A stretch of 59,567 bases of DNA from positions 1-59,567 of the forward strand of contig CAKKRC010000001.1 in NCBI GenBank assembly GCA_919902495.1, in the 5' to 3' direction. This document shows positions 33,194-40,216 of this stretch, in pieces. Origin of the DNA: Nitrospiria bacterium (GTDB taxonomy: Bacteria > Nitrospirota > UBA9217). The position numbers and the translations under genes were made by a program. Position 1 is the stretch's first letter, and every line of letters starts with the position of its first letter. A model generated the notes under the pieces. That model did no database searches. It was not told the DNA's origin and saw nothing but the letters and a program-made list of their open reading frames with translations.

Positions 33194-34579
33194 ATGTCTG
33201 AACGCTACGACGTGATAATCATCGGGACCGGTCCCGCGGGGATATTTTCCGCGCTGGATCTGGTGAAACAGCCGGGGCTCAGGGTGCTGATGCTCGAGAA
33301 GGGGGGCGATATCCGGTCCCGCTCCTGTCCCATGAAAGACGGCGATATTCCCTGCCTCCATTGCGATCTCTGCGGCATCCTTTGCGGGTGGGGCGGGGCA
33401 GGGGCCTATAGTGACGGAAAATTGACGCTTACCGCCGAGGTGGGGGGCTGGCTCAACGAATACCTGCCGAAGGAGACCCTGGACCGGCTCATTGCCCATG
33501 TTGATTCTGTCTACCGGCAGTTCGGCGCCGTTCAGGAGGTCCACGGCGAGGACCTTGAGGCAGTGAAGAGGCTTCAAAAGAAGGCGGCGGGATACGACCT
33601 GGCGCTCATCCCGGCCCGCATCAGGCATATCGGCACGGACCTGTGCAGAGAGGTCCTCAGGAACATCCACGACCATCTAAAACAGAAGGTCACGATACGC
33701 TTCGATATGGCGGTGTCCCAGGTGACCGTGGAGCAGGGTGCGGTGACCGGTGTTCGCACGCATGACGGGAGCGAGTATCAGGCGCCTGTCGTGATCGCCG
33801 CTGTCGGGAGGGAAGGCTCCCCCTGGCTGTCGGGGGAGGCGAAGCGTCTGGGATTGTCAATGCAGAACAATCCGGTGGATATCGGCGTCCGGGTGGAACT
33901 GCCCGCATCCATCATGAAGGACATCACGGACGTCACCTACGAGGCGAAGTTCGTCTATCACACAAAACGGTTCCACGACCGCATCAGGACCTTCTGCATG
34001 AACCCGTATGGAGAAGTGGTGCAGGAGCGCAGCGACCAGATCTTCAGCGTCAACGGCCACAGTTATCAGGACAAAAGGACTTCCAACACCAACTTCGCGC
34101 TCCTGGTCAGCACGGACTTTACCCATCCGTTCCATGAGCCCATCGCCTATGGGAAGTACATTGCCGGCCTGGCGAACCTCCTGGGCAGCGGCGTCATCGT
34201 CCAGCGGCTCGGCGACCTCAAGATGGGCAGGCGTTCAACGCCCGAGCGCATCGCCGAGGGCTCAGTCCGGCCGACGCTCAGGGAAGCCACGCCCGGCGAC
34301 CTGAGCTTCGCGCTCCCGTACCGCCATCTCACGGCCATCATGGAGATGCTCGAGGTCCTGGACAACGTGGCGCCAGGCGTCAATTCCGGCGATACGCTGC
34401 TGTACGGCGTGGAGGTGAAGTATTACTCCATGAGGCTGAAACTGACGCAGAACCTGGAGACGGAGATCAGGAACCTGTACGCAGTAGGCGACGGCGCGGG
34501 CGTCACGCGGGGGTTGATCCAGGCTTCCATTTCAGGGGTCGTGGCGGCGAGGGAGATAGGGAAGAGAATGATGAGTTGA
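33194..34579 (+). CDS. Uncharacterised FAD-dependent dehydrogenase (COG2509-like)
   Basis: 461 residues. The dinucleotide motif IIGTGPAGIFSALDL is at the N-terminus and LYAVGDGAGVTRGLIQASISG near the C-terminus, as in FAD dehydrogenases. A Cys-rich stretch CLHCDLCGILCGWGGAGAYS (about residues 53-72), followed by DGKLTL, is typical of this family and may bind a cofactor. The substrate is unknown. I prefer the ATG at 33194; the one at 33182 is possible. Confidence 0.88.
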   Translation: MSERYDVIIIGTGPAGIFSALDLVKQPGLRVLMLEKGGDIRSRSCPMKDGDIPCLHCDLCGILCGWGGAGAYSDGKLTLTAEVGGWLNEYLPKETLDRLIAHVDSVYRQFGAVQEVHGEDLEAVKRLQKKAAGYDLALIPARIRHIGTDLCREVLRNIHDHLKQKVTIRFDMAVSQVTVEQGAVTGVRTHDGSEYQAPVVIAAVGREGSPWLSGEAKRLGLSMQNNPVDIGVRVELPASIMKDITDVTYEAKFVYHTKRFHDRIRTFCMNPYGEVVQERSDQIFSVNGHSYQDKRTSNTNFALLVSTDFTHPFHEPIAYGKYIAGLANLLGSGVIVQRLGDLKMGRRSTPERIAEGSVRPTLREATPGDLSFALPYRHLTAIMEMLEVLDNVAPGVNSGDTLLYGVEVKYYSMRLKLTQNLETEIRNLYAVGDGAGVTRGLIQASISGVVAAREIGKRMMS

Positions 34580-34593
34580 AGGCGGAGCTGGGG

Positions 34594-34646
34594 AGAACGT
34601 GGCGCTGACTCGCCGTACGGCGAGTCGATGTCGAGCGCCATGTTGG
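34594..34646 (-). other. attC-like site B
   Basis: AAC (34596-34598) faces GTT (34642-34644). GGCGCT/AGCGCC (34601-34606, 34634-34639) and GACTCGCC/GGCGAGTC (34607-34614, 34619-34626) form the stem, with a 7-nt bulge on one side and a GTAC loop. It directly follows the stop of the minus-strand gene at 34667, as expected for a cassette. Confidence 0.6.
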
Positions 34647-34666
34647 AATCACAGTTGTCGTCGCAC

Positions 34667-35548
34667 TCATGAAGCCTTCTTGACGAAGGCCGCCGTCCAG
34701 TCGGAATAATCTTTCTCATCGGGAAGTAGGTCAGCAGCAGGACCAAAGTCGACTTTGCTCACGATAGGCGCCTCATTCTTGAACATGTTCTTATATTCGT
34801 CGGCCAGGCGCTGTCCGTGCTCACTTAAGTCCTTACAAAGCAGATTGCTAAAGAATATCCCGTCATTAGTTTGGTTAGCAATTGCCTCAACTGAGCTAGG
34901 GTAGTCTAAGTTAACGTGGCCCTCACTATATGGAAGACCAAAGTACAGCTTTGGAAATTTAGGGTTCTTTTCAGCAGACTCAGTTTTATATTTCTCTATT
35001 AATGTGTTCCGCTTTTCGATTGAACCGTCAAGACATCGCGCTGTTTGAGCAAGCGTCATCACAAGATTCAAAGGGCGGCCAACTAGCGATAGGCGCTCAA
35101 ATATTACCTCTTGCAGAATATCAGTCGGAAGAGAAGTCAGTTGTAGCGTTTGGAGGTCCGCTTTAAAAGAAAACAGTTCTTCTTCGGGTACTTCCCCCTT
35201 TATAAATCTTTCGTAAAATGCCTGCGCCGCAGCCCTATCAGTATCATATTTAATTTTCAATTCTTTGACATATTGCTTTTTGAGAGACAGCAGAGAGTTG
35301 CAGATGCCGAAGGCGATCGCAATGGCGGCGTTAGTGTTCCGTATTTCGCGAAGCAATTCTTCGCGACGTTTACCACGCTCAACGATTCTCTGCGCTGCAT
35401 AAGCGCCAGCAAAGGCACCGGCAAGCGAACCAATTAGCGCTGTCGTAAACGCAGAATTGGCGAAATTCTTGAGTGTATCCCAGACCATTGAATTAGTTAT
35501 CGATGACCAAAAATGGCTGAGCGACTGTGCTAATTCGCTTTTAGACAA
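34667..35548 (-). CDS. Cassette gene: membrane-associated protein of unknown function
   Basis: 293 residues, not recognised. Residues about 30-52 (SAFTTALIGSLAGAFAGAYAAQRIV) are a TM or glycine-zipper segment; the rest is charged and helical (RREELLREIRNTNAAIAI, LIEKYKTESAEKN). It starts with TTG, with GGAGG four bases upstream. Base composition is A+T-richer than flanking chromosomal genes, and it lies between attC-like sites B and C, so it is probably a mobile cassette gene. Confidence 0.65.
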   Translation of the reverse strand: MSKSELAQSLSHFWSSITNSMVWDTLKNFANSAFTTALIGSLAGAFAGAYAAQRIVERGKRREELLREIRNTNAAIAIAFGICNSLLSLKKQYVKELKIKYDTDRAAAQAFYERFIKGEVPEEELFSFKADLQTLQLTSLPTDILQEVIFERLSLVGRPLNLVMTLAQTARCLDGSIEKRNTLIEKYKTESAEKNPKFPKLYFGLPYSEGHVNLDYPSSVEAIANQTNDGIFFSNLLCKDLSEHGQRLADEYKNMFKNEAPIVSKVDFGPAADLLPDEKDYSDWTAAFVKKAS

Positions 35549-35602
35549 GTGGCCTCCAATATTGTTTATGAGCAGGCATAGTCAGTCCAGTCTTACTTAC
35601 TA

Positions 35603-35656
35603 CTAACGCGCACCTGCCGCGCCGACTTTGGCGCGTCGCAGTCGAGGCGCTGGTTA
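35603..35656 (-). other. attC-like site C
   Basis: TAAC (35604-35607) pairs with GTTA (35653-35656), then GCGC/GCGC, TGC/GCA and CGCGCC/GGCGCG (35618-35635) with a 6-nt loop and several one-sided bulges. It sits between two minus-strand cassette genes. Confidence 0.6.
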
Positions 35657-35821
35657 ATTAACGATGTTCTGTTCGTCTACTTTCCTTTTGGCCTCCAACT
35701 TACGCTTTCTATATATGTCTAGGAGTGGCTTAAAGGGCAATAAAAAAAATATGACAACCTGCCCCACGGAAAGCAACAACGCGGGCAGTACTATGGAGTC
35801 ACGGAACCAACCTTGCCTTCT

Positions 35822-35960
35822 TGCTTTGAACTTGCAATTCCCTGTAGCTCGCTACAGGGTCACCTTGTAGAGGGAAGAGTTTGAGAAACCGCAGGTTGCT
35901 CAAATGATAATAGTCTTCCCTGTTATAGATACCACGCAGCTTGCTGCGTGGAGGTTCATT
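35822..35960. repeat. Multi-hairpin palindromic element
   Basis: Contains CCTGTAG/CTACAGG (35841-35858), a nested structure AGGGAAGA/TCTTCCCT enclosing TTGAG/CTCAA (35871-35921), and CCACGCAGC/GCTGCGTGG (35932-35951). It resembles the non-coding palindromic elements mobilised by Y1 HUH transposases, but no transposase is nearby. It overlaps the 3' end of the cassette gene at 35900-36310. Confidence 0.6.
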
Positions 35961-36310
35961 TTATATATTCTGCGCTCTCTAACAGTTGCGTGGGAAACCA
36001 TTTTTAGCTTTGGCCCGATATCCTCGTTTGGCAATATAAAATAATATCCACCGTACTTTAATTCGTAACGGTCAGATGCGGGAACAAACTTTCTTTCAAA
36101 CTCTTTATACTTTTCTGGTTTACAGTGAAAACGACTGCCTTCTTTGACTTGATCCTTGGCTTGATCATACAGAGCAACAAGAATTATGCCCTCTGGGATG
36201 ATGCACTCAAACGATCCGGTACAGGGTGCAGCCCATGCAGTTAAGCCAGTAGTTTTAATATTCTGGGTGGTAATAAACCGATCGCCATTAAGAACAGATT
36301 CGATGCTCAT
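35900..36310 (-). CDS. Cassette gene of unknown function, 3' end replaced by a palindromic element
   Basis: 136 residues, not recognised. It starts MSIESVLNGDRFITTQNI and has a compact alpha/beta look (ECIIPEGIILVALYDQAKD, YELKYGGYYFILPNEDIGP). The last ~16 codons after RERRIYKM are read through the palindromic element at 35822-35960, so the native C-terminus is probably lost. It lies between attC-like sites C and D on the same strand. AAGGATGG precedes the ATG. Confidence 0.55.
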   Translation of the reverse strand: MSIESVLNGDRFITTQNIKTTGLTAWAAPCTGSFECIIPEGIILVALYDQAKDQVKEGSRFHCKPEKYKEFERKFVPASDRYELKYGGYYFILPNEDIGPKLKMVSHATVRERRIYKMNLHAASCVVSITGKTIII

Positions 36311-36335
36311 GTTTTTCCATCCTTACGATTTTCGG

Positions 36336-36386
36336 ATTAACGCGCGCGTGTACCGCCGCGAAGCGGTCGGACACGACGCGCTGGTT
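36336..36386 (-). other. attC-like site D
   Basis: AAC (36339-36341) faces GTT (36384-36386). The stem has GCGCG/CGCGC, CGTGT/ACACG with one extrahelical A (36376), and ACCGC/GCGGT with a CGG bulge and a 6-nt loop. The one-sided extra bases are typical of attC. It lies between two minus-strand cassette genes. Confidence 0.65.
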
Positions 36387-36404
36387 GTGATTGATGCCTT
36401 TCCG

Positions 36405-37517
36405 TTAAAAAAGTATATCCTGCTCGTCAGAATCACTCACGGAATAGTTTGTGGATGTTTCTATCGAGGCCTCTTTACGGCGCTTTATTGTTTCGATAAG
36501 CGTAGAAATCTGAGAGCCCTTAAGATCAGGTTCGTTAAACATCTCGGCAGCTCCGTCAAACATGTGGATGAAGTTTTTATTGGTTAAAATTTGTCTTAGA
36601 TGGCTGGCTATGTCACTTTTAATCGTTTCATCTGATCGGAATGAGTAGTTGAATAACCCCGCTATGATATCTGAAACCTGCACACCATAATGTTCGACTG
36701 AGTTTACAGCAGAAACTGTGGATACGGAAAAATCGCCTGTTAATGTGCAGACATCAGATATCCGGAAGGTTTCTCCGAGGTTTGAAATATTGCCAATAAA
36801 AGAAGCCAAACCGTGAGTGCTTGTTGCCTTTGTAAAATCGTAGATAACTTTGGCGCTATTTATACCGAAGCAACTTCTCAAATGGATTATTAGGCCTGTT
36901 AATATTGCTTCGTAAAAACCGGGGTTATACGGCTGTGCAGTTATCTTTATATACGCAAGCTGCGGCTTATGAAGAAATGGACTGAGAAGCTCTGCTGCTT
37001 TTTCATGTTCTAAAGTTTGCATGCAATGCTGCCACAGTTTTTGTAATGCATCTTCATCTCGTCTTCGGATCAGATAATTATAATGACGAAGGAAAGCATC
37101 ATACCATTCTAAACCCATAGTAGCCGGTAGATAATAGGCTAGCTGATTAACATAAATCAGAACCACGCCATCTTTAAATAAGTTTACTCCATCAAGGGTT
37201 AGAGCCGGCAGAATGCAATCGTCCACAAATTTACGGGTCAGAGCGCTACGTTTATCAACAAGGTAACAACAGAATTTGTCATCTTTGCTTTCTAGATAAT
37301 CTATGAAGGCATGTAATTTTTTTTGCCCACTGCTCCGCCCCAATAACCGAGAAAACTTTAGCTCTGATCCTTTATCACCGCAAAATACCGTTGATGATAA
37401 ATTATTCAATTCATCATGGGATAGCATGTTACAAGCTAATGAGAACAATGGTTGATCTGGGTTGACAAAGTCGACACCCGTGTAACCGCTCTCGTCTATG
37501 TAAATATCGTAATCCAT
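36405..37517 (-). CDS. DUF3800-domain protein
   Basis: 370 residues. The N-terminus MDYDIYIDESGYTG has the conserved DES motif of DUF3800, an RNase H-like fold family found often in mobile and defence islands; nuclease activity is suggested by fold only. VEHYGVQVSDIIAGLFNYSF near residue 290 carries the C-terminal Asp expected for the site. I start at the ATG at 37517, since the ten extra codons upstream are not conserved-looking. A+T-rich, first of the three minus-strand cassette genes, followed by attC-like site D. Confidence 0.82.
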   Translation of the reverse strand: MDYDIYIDESGYTGVDFVNPDQPLFSLACNMLSHDELNNLSSTVFCGDKGSELKFSRLLGRSSGQKKLHAFIDYLESKDDKFCCYLVDKRSALTRKFVDDCILPALTLDGVNLFKDGVVLIYVNQLAYYLPATMGLEWYDAFLRHYNYLIRRRDEDALQKLWQHCMQTLEHEKAAELLSPFLHKPQLAYIKITAQPYNPGFYEAILTGLIIHLRSCFGINSAKVIYDFTKATSTHGLASFIGNISNLGETFRISDVCTLTGDFSVSTVSAVNSVEHYGVQVSDIIAGLFNYSFRSDETIKSDIASHLRQILTNKNFIHMFDGAAEMFNEPDLKGSQISTLIETIKRRKEASIETSTNYSVSDSDEQDILF

Positions 37518-37862
37518 CAAGTAATAAAAACACGCGCTCCAATACAATGTTTAGGCTTCTTTCTGAACGCATTATTCAGAAAGAAGCTGGTTGGACTAAG
37601 CCGTTGTGCGCCACGACGCTATGGGATTTCAAAAGATTTATCAGTTTAAAGCGAAGATCGCAGAGACGGCATTGGCAGGGGCGTGAGACTTGTTCGATTG
37701 AAAAGCGGCGATTCCGGACTGTGCCGCAAGCCCCTTTCGCCCTTTCGAAAACGACTATACAGGAAAAAGGGCTTCCGGGCAATAGGGTATCGTTTCGAAA
37801 AACAGGGCTGTTTTCGGAGAAGGATGACCGGGTGAGGTTGTTCATTCCAGCGCTTGCGGTAG
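37518..37862. other. Spacer with a 13-bp perfect hairpin
   Basis: GCTTCTTTCTGAA (37555-37567) and its inverse (37575-37587) form a 13-bp stem with a 7-nt loop, followed by CTGGTTGG, which resembles one half of the attC-like sites. It could be a degenerate attC, a terminator or an IS91-type terminus. The remaining 275 nt toward the transposase hold no credible gene. Confidence 0.45.
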
Positions 37863-38786
37863 TCATATTCGCGGTGGTCCTTTGCAGCGCGCGGGCCGCA
37901 TGATCTCGGTCGTGCGCATCGTGCGTTCACCGCAGGCAGGGCATTTGGCGACATCGATGCCGGCGATTCTGAACAAGGTTTCTTGCCATGTTTCGGTCTT
38001 CTGTTCCGCCTTGTTCTGCCCGGTGCAGGATAGAAGTACCCTGCACTGGTCAAGTTTCTTCCTGCGGCACCTGTTGCCCAACAGGCCATAATGCCTGATT
38101 TTCACAAATCGGTCAGGCAGCACGTGAAGCAGGAACCGCCGGATAAACTCGTCGGCGTAAACGGTCATGATCTTGCTCTTGTTGTTATCGGCATAATACC
38201 GCCATCGGAACGAGACCTTGTCGGCCTCCGTCTTCACGATCCGATGGTTGCTGATCGCGATCCGGTGGGTGTATCTTCCGAGATATTCAAGAACGCCTTT
38301 ACTCCCGTCGAACGGCGGCTTGCAGTAGACAACCCACTTCTTTTTGTATAGATCGGAGATCAGGGCACCCCACGCCGCAGGCTGCGCGAGATGACTTACC
38401 GCGCCGGGGTAAACGAGTTTGTTCTCGGCACGGAGTTTTCGCAGATAGGCAAGGAACTTCCCCCGAAAGAGCTTCGACATTACTTTGACCGGGAGGAAGA
38501 AGTCATTCTTGCACGCCTTCCATTTCCGTCCGTCACGGGACAACCCCCCGCCCGTGACGATGTTGTGGATATGAGGATGGTCCATGAGATTCTGTCCCCA
38601 GGTGTGCAGGATCGAGATAAACCCGATGTCCGCGCCAAGATGCTTCCGGGTTTCCGCGAGCTGGGCCAGGGTTTCTGAAACGGACTTGAACAGGATGCCG
38701 TAGAGGACTTCCTGATTCCGGAGCACAAGAGGGTTGAGAAGATCGGGGAAGGTGACAAAAAGCCCGCTGGACTTCTGATGGCACGG
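37863..38786 (-). pseudogene. IS91-family (HUH Y2) transposase, 5'-truncated
   Basis: The frame is open from 38786 to a stop at 37863 and matches the IS91 transposase core: FVTFPDLLNPLVLRNQEVLY, the HUH motif HPHIHNIVTGGGLS, GVLEYLGRYTHRIAISNH and FVKIRHYGLLGNR, ending in a Cys-containing tail (CPACGER). The N-terminal zinc-binding region expected before FVTFPDLLNPL is absent: an in-frame stop lies 28 codons before VLR. The element is therefore probably dead. IS91-type elements move by rolling-circle transposition and can mobilise neighbouring DNA, here the cassette run. Confidence 0.85.
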
Positions 38787-38803
38787 TTAGGGTGAATTGG
38801 ATA

Positions 38804-38833
38804 AACAAAAAGGACGGCTTTTTGCCGTCCTTT
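38804..38833 (-). terminator. Rho-independent terminator after the DJ-1/PfpI gene
   Basis: AAAGGACGGC/GCCGTCCTTT (38809-38833, 5-nt loop), followed on the minus strand by a T-rich run, 36 nt after the stop codon. Confidence 0.85.
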
Positions 38834-38868
38834 GTCACGTGCAGGAGCATTGAATTATCCTTGCGCGA

Positions 38869-39396
38869 CTACTTCCCGCCGAGCACCCTTATCAGTTCCT
38901 GCCCGAACTGCTTCGCCGCTTCCGGACCTGTGGCGGTCACCACCGTGCCGTCAACGACCACTGGCTTGCTCGTCACAACCGCTCCTTGAGACTTGAGTAT
39001 CGCCACGGAAGAGGGGAATGCCGTAGCTTTCTTTCCTTTCAGCACGCCCGCGTTTGCCAGCGTCGCAGGTGCGATGCAGATGGCCGAGGTGAGCTTGCCG
39101 TGTTCGAAGAACGCCTTCGCCAGGGCGTGCGCGACGGGACTGTCGAAATACTCCTTTGCTCCGCCTCCGCCGACGAAGACGATGCCGTCAAAGTCCTCTT
39201 CCTTCACATTCCCGATCAGTACATCAGGCTTCACCTTGAGCCCCAGCATACCTTCAGACATGTTCAAGGATGACGATGCCACGGTTATGACCGCGCCGGC
39301 GTCTTCCAGGGCCTTCCTGGGTTCGAGATACTCCTCGTCCCGGAACTTGTTCTTCGCGATGATCATCAGGATTATTTTGCCTGTAAGATCCTTCAT
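38869..39396 (-). CDS. DJ-1/PfpI-family protein
   Basis: 175 residues. The DJ-1 fold is clear: IILMIIAKNKFRDEEYLEPR, DFDGIVFVGGGGAKEYFD and TSAICIAPATLANAG, where the Cys is the nucleophile-elbow residue. Members act as chaperones, glyoxalases or proteases; the Glu in FRDEEY fits the usual Cys-activating residue. The ATG at 39396 follows AGGAG by eight bases. It has its own terminator and faces away from the multicopper oxidase genes. Confidence 0.9.
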   Translation of the reverse strand: MKDLTGKIILMIIAKNKFRDEEYLEPRKALEDAGAVITVASSSLNMSEGMLGLKVKPDVLIGNVKEEDFDGIVFVGGGGAKEYFDSPVAHALAKAFFEHGKLTSAICIAPATLANAGVLKGKKATAFPSSVAILKSQGAVVTSKPVVVDGTVVTATGPEAAKQFGQELIRVLGGK

Positions 39397-40216
39397 GACA
39401 TAGGCTCCTCTGATGAAATAGATGAATATAGTACAAGGCTATCAAAAGGCTGGTGCAAATGCAAGGTTTCGTTACCCGCTGTTCGTTCCCATAACGGATG
39501 CAAGTCCACAGTTCACGTCTATAATCGGTCTTTAGCTGTCGATCGAACGGCAAATTGTGCTCAGCCATAAAATAATAGACGAAAAAAGACAACAGTATGT
39601 CCCGGGAAATGAAAGAAAGTGTATCGAGTTCGCGCAGCTATTTCGCAAACGCAGACTGTTATCGTTATTCTGATGCATGTTAGGGCAGTATTAACATCGT
39701 GAACAGGCGAGAGCCCTCACACCAAAGGGCATGCCACGATGCACTTGCTTGCAATAATAATCATGGTAATTTCACATCTGATTCCTTGACAAAAGTCATT
39801 CTAACTTACTAAATAAAGACATCACCGGAAAAGCTGCAGGTCATTGTGCTCTCTGTCCGCCATGCAAATAATGAAAGACAGTATAAAATGTGCAGGAAAT
39901 GGTGATAAAGACATCCAGATGGCAGGGACGCGCCGCCTGGGTCGACAAAGCTGATGATCGATAAGAAATGATACCGGCATTTTCAAGTTCATATATTTTG
40001 TTCCATTACCATAAAGGAGGCGATGTTTATGACCTGACTGAAAAGCGTTGTTTATCAAAGTTTAATCAGTATCAAACCTACGTGTGCAAGGGGATCAACA
40101 CAGTATTATTGTGGTTTTAAAATTGGTTGATGACAACACCGGGAGGGGATGGGAGCTTATCCAAATAGAAAAGGTCACCTTAGGCTTTCTCAAGGTAAAA
40201 ATGGAGGATACCAGTC
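39397..40216. other. 820-nt spacer with promoter and long leader before multicopper oxidase 1
   Basis: A TTGACA (39786-39791) and TAAATA (39810-39815) pair is separated by 18 nt and points to the oxidase gene, which would give a leader of about 400 nt. Inside it, AAGGAGG at 40014-40020 is followed by a four-codon frame (ATG TTT ATG ACC, stop; 40023-40037). No longer conserved reading frame, RNA gene or repeat is recognisable. Confidence 0.5.

Noticed and set aside
35664-35870. 68-codon plus-strand frame in the cassette spacer
   Set aside because: It runs into the multi-hairpin element, is Cys/Asn/Ser-rich without a pattern, and lacks a ribosome-binding site.
39822-40058. 78-codon minus-strand frame upstream of multicopper oxidase 1
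   Set aside because: No ribosome-binding site or family pattern, and it overlaps the apparent promoter and leader of the plus-strand gene.
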